Assembly (NCBI GenBank): GCA_965230565.1
Contig: CBDDLH010000001.1
Location: 62,001-126,000, forward strand
Direction of reading: 5' to 3'
Origin: BCD1 sp965230565
GTDB taxonomy: Bacteria > Bacteroidota > Bacteroidia > Chitinophagales > Saprospiraceae
Length of the DNA stretch: 64,000 nt
The notes beneath the pieces are model-generated. The model was not told the origin of the DNA, did no database searches, and saw only the letters and a list, made by a program, of their open reading frames with translations. Positions 51,492 through 61,600 of this stretch are shown piece after piece; the stretch's first letter is position 1; each line of letters opens with the position of its first letter. A program made the translations under genes and the position numbers.

Positions 51492-51607
51492 GGTTCAGTT
51501 GGCAGTCCTCAGGCTTCAGACTTCAGTAGCAGTAGCAGCCAGAAATACTATTTTTCGAAAAAATAGTATTTCTATAACCAGTAACCAGTAACCAGCAACC
51601 AGCAACC
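51492..51607. repeat. repeat cluster: CAGTC/CAGAC units, hairpin copy 2, GTAACCA repeats
   Basis: From left: CAGTCCTCAGGCTTCAGACTTCAG-like units, then AGAAATACTATTTTT (51541-51555) paired perfectly with AAAAATAGTATTTCT (51559-51573), loop CGA, then CCAGTAACCAGTAACCAGC-type repeats. The same order of hairpin followed by GTAACC units occurs at 27216-27290. The outer base pairs differ between copies but stay paired. Confidence 0.7.
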
Positions 51608-51973
51608 TCAAAACTTCCCCATCATCTCCCGCCTTGTTTCGGCTTTTAGCCTGTGATAGTTCTTAATTTGGCTGTCATTGAGTAGTGGGAACAACTCCGC
51701 TTCCCTTTGGCTGTTGATCTCTTTCATCTTAAAAAATGCGGACCACCAATTCAATTCCGGGTCGATGACCTGCTTTTGAACCATGCGGGCGTATTTGAGA
51801 TTGATGCGATTGATTTCGGGAACTTCTTCCTCAGACAACGGCAGTGATTCAATCATTTGTTGGGTAGCGATTGCACTGCGCTTTTCGGGAGTATCGTACT
51901 TTTCCGGAATGGTTTGTCCTACCAATTGGAGTGTAATAAAAAGAAAAATTACGGTGCTGATTGTATTTTTCAT
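51608..51973 (-). CDS. small secreted helical protein
   Basis: 121 residues. Signal ISTVIFLFITLQLVGQ. The mature part has PEINRINLKYARMVQKQVI, KEINSQREAELFPLLNDSQ and KAETRREMMGKF, helical hairpins similar to Spy/CpxP-like periplasmic chaperones (LTxxQ-type), though no exact motif. Predicted periplasmic. No operon partner; the end abuts the 51607 repeats. Confidence 0.65.
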   Translation of the reverse strand: MKNTISTVIFLFITLQLVGQTIPEKYDTPEKRSAIATQQMIESLPLSEEEVPEINRINLKYARMVQKQVIDPELNWWSAFFKMKEINSQREAELFPLLNDSQIKNYHRLKAETRREMMGKF

Positions 51974-52270
51974 TGATTTAAAAATTAAGCATAAAATTTG
52001 AAATTGGATTGTCAGTATTCATTATTCTGTTAGCTTTAACCACAGGGTTCACCGAGAAATCACAGAGATCCCTGAGGTTTACCATAAAATATTGGAACAA
52101 ATAAACTCCTTGAACCCCTTGGAACCTTTGAACTCCTTGAACATTTAACCAAAAAAGGAGCGACTGGCAGGAGCCTTCCTTCCAGTCGCTGTCATTTCAA
52201 AAAATTAAACTCAGGTCCGTTGGGAATAATTTTTCAGAAACATCAAAGAGATAATGTTCATGGGACATTT
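51974..52270. other. gap with CTTTGAACCCCTTGAACC-type repeats
   Basis: 52085-52145 shows ACTCCTTGAACCCCTTGG, AACCTTTGAACTCCTTG in near 11-base period, plus AACCACAGGGTTCACC and AGAAATCACAGAGATCC at 52038-52070. Common intergenic type in this phylum. The 52159-52190 terminator is here too. Confidence 0.4.
52151..52190 (-). terminator. intrinsic terminator (minus strand)
   Basis: AGCGACTGG (52159-52167) pairs with CCAGTCGCT (52182-52190); an inner AGGA/TCCT pair is possible. On the minus strand the stem is followed by CC and T6 (plus A6 at 52151-52156). It lies about 80 bases after the stop of the lipoprotein at 52271. Confidence 0.8.
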
Positions 52271-53002
52271 TTAATAAAGGTCGATTTCGTAGGAGTTGCC
52301 GTTCACCACAACAATGGCAGAACCGTTGCCCTGGAAGATGACTTCTGCTTCAAAAGTGAAGCTGTGACCAGTGGAGCTCTGTCCTGAAACCGTTACATCT
52401 GCCGTACCACTTTCTATTCTGCGGGATCCCTTGTCAACGCTCAGATTAGTCAAGGACATTTCTACTGTGGAAGTCAAAGAATTTTCATTTCTAACCTTTG
52501 AGGTCTGGCTGCCTGAGCGGGAATAGTCGCCGTTCAACACATACTCGGTTCCCAGGATAAGATTATCAAGGCTCCAGAGGCTGCTGGATGCATCTAAAGA
52601 TTCCATACGCGTGGTTTCATAGTCCCCCTGAGATTCACGACCAAAGTCGAGGCTGACAGGAATCTCGGCATCGTTGCAATAAACCGTCCATTCCAGAATA
52701 TTGGTATAAGAAGCCTCAATGAAAGCAGTATTATGTGCAACGGAAAAAGTAGAATCAAAGGTGACTCCACAAGGGCTCAGTGTTTTTTCAGCATATTTAT
52801 CAGCCACTTCAGAAGCATTTTCCACCTCACTAACCAATCCTTCGGTATTCATTGTGAGAGCTCCTTCGATAACATCAACAGCATCCTCTTCAGATATCTC
52901 TACCAGGTCAGGGGTGTCGTCATTGTCGCGGTCACAGGAAGTGGTGAAGGTGACAACAAACATCAGAGCGATAAGGCCAAATGATCTCAACAGGGTTTTC
53001 AT
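52271..53002 (-). CDS. hypothetical lipoprotein
   Basis: The frame opens at 53107, but the Met at 53002 (MKTLLRSFGLIALMFVVTF) leads to a lipobox TTSC, so I start there; 243 residues. A flexible acidic stretch (DRDNDDTPDLVEISEEDA) follows, then helix-rich 30-90 (SEVENASEVADKYAEKTL) and a beta-rich C-terminus (MSLTNLSVDKGSRRIESG ... VVVNGNSYEIDLY). No motif known. Likely outer membrane surface. Ended by the terminator at 52151-52190. Confidence 0.7.
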   Translation of the reverse strand: MKTLLRSFGLIALMFVVTFTTSCDRDNDDTPDLVEISEEDAVDVIEGALTMNTEGLVSEVENASEVADKYAEKTLSPCGVTFDSTFSVAHNTAFIEASYTNILEWTVYCNDAEIPVSLDFGRESQGDYETTRMESLDASSSLWSLDNLILGTEYVLNGDYSRSGSQTSKVRNENSLTSTVEMSLTNLSVDKGSRRIESGTADVTVSGQSSTGHSFTFEAEVIFQGNGSAIVVVNGNSYEIDLY

Positions 53003-53226
53003 AACTTCAGATTTTTGAATTTGCGTTTTCATGATTTGAATTAATGTTTTAGATGAATGAAATAATTTTTTTCGTTGACACAAAACAACCGGCTTTTTCA
53101 TTTCCATGAAAATTTTTTCAATGAATGGTCCCGCTTTTTCAATAATCGGTTCTAATAGCTTTTTAATCGGGAATTATCAGGTGTCCATTTCAACCAATTT
53201 TGGAAAAAAAGTACCAACTTTGCATC

Positions 53227-53958
53227 ATGGATAGACAGATACACAACTGGTGGAGTCCCAATCTTCACAAACACATGGACATTGCCGTTTACGGCCATTA
53301 CGGATTTGCCCTGCTGCTCATTCCTACAGCAGCGGCTGACTTTCTGGAATATGAACGTTTTCTACTGATCGAATCGATCCGCCGCCATATTGAGGGCGGC
53401 AAGGTCAAGGTCTTTTCCATCAACAGTATCAATAGCGAAAGCTGGCTCAACAACCACATGCATCCGCGGGATAAATCTATCCGCCACCAGCAATTCAACT
53501 CCTATGTCTTCCACGAGGTGGTTCCTTTTATCCGTACGCATACCAGTCAGGAGACGCCTATAGTTACCTGTGGTGCCTCCCTGGGAGCATTGCATGCGGC
53601 TAACCTGTTTTTCAAAAGACCGGATCTTTTCGAAGGGGTGATCGCCATGAGCGGAGACTACAACCTCAGCACCTACACCAAAGGGTATCACGACGAGGAT
53701 GTTTATTTCAACTCCCCGGAGCAGTACATGGCCAATCTGGATGACCAGCACTTTTTGCCAATGCTCAGATCCAAAAAACATATCCATTTCCTGACAGGCT
53801 CGGGAGATTATGAAAATCCGGATGCTGCCCGCCGGATTTCCGGTATTCTGAGCGACAAAGGTATCCCGCACGAGCTGGATGTCTGGGGCGCTGATATGAG
53901 ACACGACTGGCCTACATGGAGAGATATGCTGCCGTATTACCTGGATACGAGGTTTTGA
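53227..53958 (+). CDS. esterase-like alpha/beta hydrolase
   Basis: The frame extends to a TTG at 53200, but ATG 53227 (MDRQIHNWWSPNLHKHM) is the natural start; 243 residues. GASLGALHA is the nucleophile elbow (G-x-S-x-G), and H in MRHDWPTWRDMLPYY the likely catalytic His. RQFNSYVFHEVVPFIR and AMSGDYNLSTY match esterase D / S-formylglutathione-hydrolase-like folds. Soluble, no signal peptide. The minus strand is open here too but lacks such motifs. Confidence 0.85.
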   Translation: MDRQIHNWWSPNLHKHMDIAVYGHYGFALLLIPTAAADFLEYERFLLIESIRRHIEGGKVKVFSINSINSESWLNNHMHPRDKSIRHQQFNSYVFHEVVPFIRTHTSQETPIVTCGASLGALHAANLFFKRPDLFEGVIAMSGDYNLSTYTKGYHDEDVYFNSPEQYMANLDDQHFLPMLRSKKHIHFLTGSGDYENPDAARRISGILSDKGIPHELDVWGADMRHDWPTWRDMLPYYLDTRF

Positions 53959-54325
53959 TTTGGTTTTTGAACTTCGAAATTCGATATTGGGTGTTCATTC
54001 CCGACACTGGCGTGTGCGGGATGTCGCTTCGCTCCATCTTCGGTTCCGTTATGCTTTCCGGGTAATTCTGCTTTTTGATCAGAGAAGGGAGCAAAGCAAA
54101 AGTTTCAATTTGGGAAAATCAACTTTTGCATAAACAAAGGGAAATTGATGAATACTGTTTTGGCAGCAGTTATGGGCTATGAATAAAAAAAGCCGCTATG
54201 CTGACTGATATGGTTGTCTCCTTCTCAAAACCCTTGTAAATCGGGTGACTCAAACACCAAAATAAAAACCTAATAGGCCAAATTTTGTTATCTTTATTGA
54301 ATCAAGAACCTGCCATACCTATCAA
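53959..54325. other. intergenic gap with no gene seen
   Basis: 367 bases between two plus-strand genes. CCCGACACTGGCGTGTGCGGG is a short imperfect palindrome near 54001-54021, possibly a terminator remnant of the hydrolase gene. Promoter of the hybrid regulator should lie here; TTTTGTTATCTTTATTG near 54283 is the nearest AT-rich match but not a proper consensus. Confidence 0.3.
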
Positions 54326-57300
54326 ATGGATTTTTCCAGAACCTTCTGCACATTATTCATTTTTCTCACCACTGCTATTTTAAATAGCGGTACAGCTCAG
54401 GATTTTAGTGAGCTTCCAAAACTACTGCCCTCCTACACCGAAGACTTTGTCAATAATAAATCCAATCCATCCATGTGTTTCGATAATGCCTTCTTCGATG
54501 GGTCCGGGAGGATGTGGCTTACGCCTTGCATCGGTACGCAGACAGGGCTCCACCTCTTCCAGTTCGATGGGTATGAATTCAGAGCAGTAAGGGGCAATCT
54601 TGACAAATTACCTACCGACACGAAGTTCCTGTTGATGGATGCAAAGGAGCGATTGGTGGGATTTGTAAATGATCCCGGTAAACAACAAGTGGTATATTAT
54701 GATCCCAGGACGGAAGAATTGCAAACTTATGCTTTGCCACCCTCCGGGGAGGCCGGGATCAATAGATTATTTACAGATTATAAATTATTTACAGACGAAA
54801 ACGGTGTGCTCAACCTGCATGTTAAAAGTGAAAATGATCTTTTATACTACAAATTAAAAGGAGAAGAATTGGTCCTTATCCATAAAATTGACATGGAGTA
54901 CTCAAACGCTCTGAACTTGATCAGAGTTTTTGGTGAAATGGAAAATGAGATATGGAGCTTTTCTCCCGGCTTCGACAAATTGTACCGGATAGATGATAAA
55001 ACAGGAGAACGTAAGGTCTATGAAATGAACGGTGTTGAGTTTTTAATGGACCATAAAGCGACTGATCGCCCCTTTATAGGGAAATTATATAAATTCGATA
55101 ACAATAGTTACCTAACGCTTTTCAGTTTGAATGAAAACCGGTCTGTTGTCCTGAAGCAGGAAGAGGAAGGCAGCCAATTTAGTTTAATCAAGGGACTTCC
55201 CTTCAATGCAAAAGATATCCAGGTATTTGGGGACGATAGAGGCAATTCGGTTTTTCTGTTCAGGTTTTTCAACAACGAGTATAAGGCCATTTTGGAAACT
55301 CAGCAGGGCAAACGGTATGACTACTCGGGATTTTTCAATTCATCCACCGCATTGGGAAAAAATGTATTCCTGAAAAGCCCGGATTTTAAAAAGCAATTAT
55401 TGGTATGCCATTCACAGGGGATCCTGCTTCAAACAGTAAAGGTAACAGAGGCTATTACCCCTGTGCTTCCCAAAATTTCCATCCGTGCCATGGTGGAACT
55501 GCCGGGGCAAAAGACCCTCATTACTACCCAAAAGCCCTTTGAAAGGTTTATTTACAATAACCGGACCGGTCAGATGGAAGTCTGGGAAAACCTGGCATGC
55601 AATATGACCTGGGCCAAATTGCTGAAAGACAGGGATGGTTTTATCTGGGGGATAGAGGATCACGGATTTATTAAATTCGACCCCAGCAAAAACACCTGTG
55701 AGAAATACCCCGCTTCTATTACGAAAAACGTGATGACTTTCGTAGGCGATGACAGGATCGCCTTTGTTCAGGAAGATCAACTTGCTTTTTTTGACTTAAC
55801 AAAAAAGAAAGTAGTTACTTTCAATATCAATGGAGAGCCACTTAAAATCCCCGGATTTGTACATGATATGCTCTACAGCAGGAAGGATATACTTTGGATC
55901 GCCACTACAAAAGGGTTGATGAAGGTGGACCCCGAACTTCAAACATCAGAGATCATTGGCCTAAAAGAACCCTTCCTCGATTTCCGTTTCCTCTGCATCT
56001 ATGAAGATGAAAAAGGACTGCTTTGGCTCGGCACGCCATTGGGCGGCATCCATATCTACAACCCTGTTACCGGTGAGTTGAAAATTATGAACAGTGAGAA
56101 TGGTTTGTCCAACAATACCGTAGCTACCATTTCGGCCGATAATGACGGGTTCTTATGGGCTGGTACCTACAATGGCATTTCAATTATCTCCCCGGATGGA
56201 GAACTGATCGCCAATCTATATGAGGAAGATGGTCTGATCGACCGGGAAGCTAACCGTTTTGCTTCGCTGAAGACAAGCGATGGAAAATTGCTCATCGGTA
56301 CTGTAAGTGGCCTCAATATCATAGACCCTCAAAAAGTAAAAGAGCAGTTATCGGGTAATAAAGACCTGAAAATTTACATGACCGCTGTCAGTTATTTTGA
56401 TGGTGCTCATGGCGGGTTGGTGTCAAAACGCTATGGTCTGAACGATATTGGCATACTTACCCTTCCTGCCGACAGGAGAAACCTTCAGGTAAAATTCGCC
56501 GTTTCCAATTATTTCAAACCGGAATTCAACCAGTATGCCTATCAACTGGAAGGTATCAGCGACGATTGGATACCCATTGGCAACCAGAATAGTCTGAATC
56601 TCAACAACATGCCGGCCGGCCACTACCGCTTGCTTATCCGGGGTAGTGACGGCACAGGCAACTGGACAGAAGAGCCACTTGCCATACGTATCCACGCCAG
56701 GGATTATTATTACAAACAAACCTGGTTCTATTTGCTCAGCATGGTTATGGTGGGCGGGCTGACCCTTTTATGGGTATACCGGCTACGGTCAGAAGTGAGG
56801 AAAGCAACAATGACCATCCGGGAGGACAAGGAAATTATTGAACGACAAGCAGAAAAGCTTTTGGAACTCGACCAGGCCAAATCCCGCTTTTTCACCAACA
56901 TATCCCATGAATTCCGCACACCCCTGACGATCATTTCCGGTATGATCGACCAGATCAATGAGAAGCCGGACCTGTGGCTGGCACGCGGCACCAAAATGAT
57001 CAAACAAAATACCGCCGGCCTTTTGAACCTGGTCAACCAGTTATTGGATCTGCGGAAGCTGGAATCCAATGAACTTAAAGTGGAAATGGTGAATGGAGAT
57101 GTGGTGAAATACATGCGTTATATCTCGGAGTCCCACCAATCCTATGCCGAACATAAAGGCTTGCAATTACACTTCCTGCCCAATGAGGAAAAAATTAATA
57201 TGGATTATGATCCGGATAAACTATTGCGCATCATTTCCAACCTGTTATCCAATGCCATTAAATTTACGCCCGAAGGTGGCAATATTTATTTTCACATTGA

Positions 57301-58435
57301 TAAAATAACCATTGATGAGAGCCCGTTGCTTAGCCTGAAAGTCCAGGACACCGGCGCCGGCATTCCGGAAGAAGACCAGCCTCATATATTCGGCCGTTTT
57401 TACCAGGCTGGTCATTCATCATCCCGAAAGGGTGAAGGCACCGGGATCGGCCTGGCCCTGACCCGGGAGCTTGTAAAAATTTTGGGCGGGAATATCAGTG
57501 TAAAAAGCACCGTCGGCAAGGGAACGACTTTCTCCATTGAGTTGCCCATAACCAATGAGTCTGCCTCTCCGGCAACAGACACCTCCGGAATGCAGGAAGC
57601 AATGAGCAGTGTGGAAAAAGCTATCATCGAACCTGCTTTGATCAACCCTGATCAGATGGAGCCTGCAACCGAATACGGAACAGCCGGAAAACCCAGCCTG
57701 CTCATCGTGGAGGATAATCCGGATGTACAGCAATACCTGGTGGCCTGCCTGGAGAACGACTACCAGCTGACTACGGCAGAAAACGGCCGCATAGGCATTG
57801 AAATGGCTATTGAGCAGGTACCCGACCTCATCGTGAGTGACGTCATGATGCCTGAAAAGGACGGCTATCAACTGACAGAATACCTTAAAAACGATGAACG
57901 CACCGACCATATACCCATAGTGCTGCTGACGGCCAAAGCGGACCTGGACTCCAGGATCAGCGGCCTCGAAAAAGGAGCTGATGCCTATCTCTCCAAACCT
58001 TTTGAGAAAAAGGAACTGCTCATCCGGCTGGAAAAACTGCTGGAACTTCGTCAAAAACTGCAGGTCCGTTATGCCCAGGTCTCTGGTACCGACAAACAGG
58101 AAGAAACCACTGCAATCCCGGAAAACCCCTTCCTCCAAAAGTTCTATGCCCTCGTTGAAAAGGAACTTTCCAATCCAGATCTGGACATGAACCAACTCTG
58201 CCGGAACCTCGGCATGAGTCGCTCACAGGTATTCCGCAAACTAAAAGCCCTGACAGGCCAACCGGCTACTATTCTCATCCGCTCCTTCCGCCTGCAACAA
58301 GGCAAAAAACTGCTCGCAACCAGTGATCTTACCATTTCAGAGGTGGCCTACGAAGTCGGTTTTACCTCCCTCAACTACTTTTCCAATGCTTTTTTCGAAG
58401 AATTTGGCGAAAGACCCAGTGCAACACGCAAATAA
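54326..58435 (+). CDS. hybrid two-component sensor/regulator (HTCS type)
   Basis: 1369 residues in one chain: signal peptide (LFIFLTTAILNSGTAQ); periplasmic propeller-like sensor (Reg_prop-type, ~25-700, with LLWLGTPLGGIHIYNP and FLWAGTYNGISII); Y_Y_Y domain (~710-790); membrane helix (~800-822); HisKA with H in NISHEFRTPLT (~860); ATPase (NLLSNAIKFTPEG, GTGIGLALTREL); receiver (LLIVEDNPDVQQYL, phospho-Asp in IVSDVMMPEKDGYQ near 1171); AraC helix-turn-helix (~1285-1369, SEVAYEVGFTSLNYFSNAF). It senses an extracellular signal and activates nearby genes; the giant surface protein gene follows by 183 bases. Confidence 0.95.
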   Translation: MDFSRTFCTLFIFLTTAILNSGTAQDFSELPKLLPSYTEDFVNNKSNPSMCFDNAFFDGSGRMWLTPCIGTQTGLHLFQFDGYEFRAVRGNLDKLPTDTKFLLMDAKERLVGFVNDPGKQQVVYYDPRTEELQTYALPPSGEAGINRLFTDYKLFTDENGVLNLHVKSENDLLYYKLKGEELVLIHKIDMEYSNALNLIRVFGEMENEIWSFSPGFDKLYRIDDKTGERKVYEMNGVEFLMDHKATDRPFIGKLYKFDNNSYLTLFSLNENRSVVLKQEEEGSQFSLIKGLPFNAKDIQVFGDDRGNSVFLFRFFNNEYKAILETQQGKRYDYSGFFNSSTALGKNVFLKSPDFKKQLLVCHSQGILLQTVKVTEAITPVLPKISIRAMVELPGQKTLITTQKPFERFIYNNRTGQMEVWENLACNMTWAKLLKDRDGFIWGIEDHGFIKFDPSKNTCEKYPASITKNVMTFVGDDRIAFVQEDQLAFFDLTKKKVVTFNINGEPLKIPGFVHDMLYSRKDILWIATTKGLMKVDPELQTSEIIGLKEPFLDFRFLCIYEDEKGLLWLGTPLGGIHIYNPVTGELKIMNSENGLSNNTVATISADNDGFLWAGTYNGISIISPDGELIANLYEEDGLIDREANRFASLKTSDGKLLIGTVSGLNIIDPQKVKEQLSGNKDLKIYMTAVSYFDGAHGGLVSKRYGLNDIGILTLPADRRNLQVKFAVSNYFKPEFNQYAYQLEGISDDWIPIGNQNSLNLNNMPAGHYRLLIRGSDGTGNWTEEPLAIRIHARDYYYKQTWFYLLSMVMVGGLTLLWVYRLRSEVRKATMTIREDKEIIERQAEKLLELDQAKSRFFTNISHEFRTPLTIISGMIDQINEKPDLWLARGTKMIKQNTAGLLNLVNQLLDLRKLESNELKVEMVNGDVVKYMRYISESHQSYAEHKGLQLHFLPNEEKINMDYDPDKLLRIISNLLSNAIKFTPEGGNIYFHIDKITIDESPLLSLKVQDTGAGIPEEDQPHIFGRFYQAGHSSSRKGEGTGIGLALTRELVKILGGNISVKSTVGKGTTFSIELPITNESASPATDTSGMQEAMSSVEKAIIEPALINPDQMEPATEYGTAGKPSLLIVEDNPDVQQYLVACLENDYQLTTAENGRIGIEMAIEQVPDLIVSDVMMPEKDGYQLTEYLKNDERTDHIPIVLLTAKADLDSRISGLEKGADAYLSKPFEKKELLIRLEKLLELRQKLQVRYAQVSGTDKQEETTAIPENPFLQKFYALVEKELSNPDLDMNQLCRNLGMSRSQVFRKLKALTGQPATILIRSFRLQQGKKLLATSDLTISEVAYEVGFTSLNYFSNAFFEEFGERPSATRK

Positions 58436-58618
58436 CTGATAATCAATTTTTTGCAATTATTTTTTCCTGCCCCATGCAACATGAGCTGTAATCTTTTTGC
58501 CCTCATGCAACAATATTGCTAATCATTGGAACATGCCTGCCAATGCTCCAGGGGTACCTGTCCCATCTTTGCACCATCACAATAATTAATCATTTCTTTC
58601 ACGAACACTTTCAGGATC

Positions 58619-61600
58619 ATGAAAAAGTTAAATTTCTTTATTTTGGGGCTTGCCCTCACATTTATAAACATCTTTATTCTGGCGGTTGATCTCTCAGCCC
58701 AGACGCTGAACGACAACGGCAGTACCCACACCATCAATGCCAACGGCTCGAATCAATATTCAGGGTCTGCACAAGACTATACCATTCCTTCCAATCCTTT
58801 ATCCAACACCATCAGCTTTACCCTCAGAGGAGGCGATGGCGGGTATGCCGAGGCCGGAACTTCAGGTGGAAACCCCTGTAGAAGCAATGGTGGAGAAGGT
58901 GCTACTGTCGAAGTAGAATTTTTGATAGGGAATGGTGCCAACGAACTCCAGCCCGGAGGAGATATCCGCTTTATTGTCGGGAAAAGCGGCATAAATCAAA
59001 TAACTAGCGGCTCTGCCAATACAGCTGGCGCCGGGGGTGGTGGTACGGCGGTTTTATATCGCCCTAACAGCTCGGCCAATTGGATCATCCTGGCTGCTGC
59101 CGGTGGTGGTGGCGGTGCCCACCAGGGGCAGATCTTTGGTAGTTGCATTGATAGTCAAAAAGGACAAGGTGGTCGATCCACTGAAAATGGTGGAGACGGC
59201 GAAGGAGCCAGCAGTGGTAGCGGCGGTACAAACGGTCACAAAGGAGAAGATGGATCTATCACTCAGTCAGGAGACGGTGGTAGTGGTGCATATTCCGGAA
59301 ATAATAACACTAATACTGGAGGTTACCCAAATGGCTGTAGCAATTATAGTGTTTCGTCCGCAGGACGAGGAGGCTGGGGGTTTGGAGCAGGTGGTAATGC
59401 TCCTGGTGGCGACAATGCCGATGGTGGTGGTGGCGGCGGCGGCTATTCCGGTGGTGGCGGTGGCGCTACCTATAACAATGGCGGTGGCGGCGGGAGCTAT
59501 GTTAATTCAAGCTATGCCATCAGCAGTACCAAAACTGCAGGTAGCAACGGCGGTGGCAATTCCCAGAACGGACATGTGGACTATACCTTCGAAAACACCA
59601 TTATCACCTGGACTGGAGCGGTCTCTCACGACTGGCACAACAGCGGCAACTGGTCGCCCGCAAGAGTACCTACCAGTTTAGACATCGTTCATATTACATC
59701 ATCGGGCAATCCTGCCACTATTTTGGATAATGCCACGGCCTCTACAGGCCTCATCCGGGTACTTAGCGGAGCAACTTTGACACTTCAGCAATATGCCACC
59801 TTAAATGTAAGCCCTTACGGCCAAGACGGTATGGAGGTATTTGGAACCTTAATCAATAACGGTATCATCAACATTTCCCCGGCAGGAGGCAGTTGCGATG
59901 ATGGAATCGCTATTTTCGGCGGGGTCGTCACCAATACCTTCGGAGCGGAAATCAATATTGAAGGCATGAACCGATATGGTATTTGGAATACACTGGGCAG
60001 TGATTTCAACAACCAGGCGGGGGCAACGATCAATATAGGCACGACCAGCAGTCCGAATGGTGGGGATGCGATTCAAAACGAATCGGGCGCTTCTATTTCC
60101 AATTTGGGCACCTTGAATATCCAAAACACCAACGGTCTCGGTATTGAAAATTTAGGCAGCTTCTATAACCAGGCGAATGGCCTTATTAAAATTAAACAAA
60201 CGCCGAACAACGGGATACGGTGCATAGAAGGTACCTTCAACAACAATGGCGAGATCAGAATGGCGGAATCCGGTTCTATTGGTTCTAATGCTATCTACGT
60301 TGATCCTTTTGCCTCATTCAAGAATAATGCAGGTAGCAGCCTGTCTATCTGGGGATCGGGTAATTACGGTATTTATGTTGCAGAAGATGGTCTGGTTGAG
60401 AATGCTGGAGACATGACCATTGGAGGTCTTGGAGGCAGTGGTTCCCAGGGGAATGCCGCCATCGCGACGCTCGGTACTTTTAACAACAAACCGGGAGGAG
60501 CCATCGCTATCGATCAAACATCGATCGCGGGTATTCTCAACAGCAGTCCGGGCTACGCGGCCATTTTTAATAATGAAGGGGATATCACCATCGGAGCGGT
60601 CGCTGCCACTGGAGGAGATGGCATTCAAAACCAGGGCACCTTTAACAATCTCTCCACCGGCACGATCGAAATTGTTCAGACTGGAGCACATGGAATCTAC
60701 AATGCTACTGGTTCCTTCATCAACGAAGGGCTGCTTAAAATTGGAGAAAATGGGAGCATCGCCAATGCTGCCATAAGGAATGGTACTGCAACCCTATCAC
60801 CCGTTTTTTCAAATAATTCTTGTACGGCTGCTATCCATCTTTTTGCCAAAGATATTGACGATGCTGGCAACTCTTTCACGAATAATGCTACCATTCTCAA
60901 AGAATCAACCGGGAGCAGCAATATTGCTACCAACAATGGCCTGATCCTTGTCAATGCAGGTACCTTTACTGTGGACAATGGCAATGCGGCTTTATCTGTC
61001 TCCGGAAGTTTCTCCGGCAAAAAGATCTGGACCGGCTGTAATGGGGGCACTGCCTGGGAGGATCCTAATAGCTGGGCCCCTTATGGCACACCTACTACCG
61101 CAGACGAGGTCGTCATTTATCCAACTGGTACCGACCCGGTCATTGGCAGTTCTGCAATGGCGAAATCCGTCCGGGTCAGAGATGGGGGGCACCTCTACAA
61201 CAATGGCACGCTTGCAGTGACCGACGGCGACCTGGACATAGATCAGGGCTCAACGGTAGAAGGCGACGGACAATACACCCTCAGCGGACATTTTACAGTA
61301 AATGGCGGTACCTTTATTCCGGGTACCTCCACGGTTACCATGACAGGGACGGTAGCTGATAGAGCAATCGGCTTCGACCCGATCGACTTCTACAACTTAA
61401 TTATTGATAAACCCTCCGATATATCGGTTAGGATCTTTGCCGTTGTATTTGTACACAACGAAATGATCATCAATTCCGGCGATCTGGAAGTGGTTGGCGC
61501 CCTTTCAGGCATCCTCTGGTGCCCCTTCCTGCACCTGCCAGCCGGAACGGATCTATACAACTACACCGGCGGCTTTGTCTTACAGTACGAAAACTCTGGC

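Noticed and set aside
53362..53904. 180-codon minus open frame
   Set aside because: Shadow of the esterase gene, which has GASLGA and catalytic His on the plus strand.
57419..58195. 258-codon minus open frame
   Set aside because: It is the complement of the receiver and AraC domains of the hybrid regulator on the plus strand, which have clear motifs.
59037..59681. 214-codon plus open frame rich in Val and Ala
   Set aside because: It is a shifted reading of the glycine-rich part of the giant surface protein; GGT repeats read as VV and AA in the other frame.
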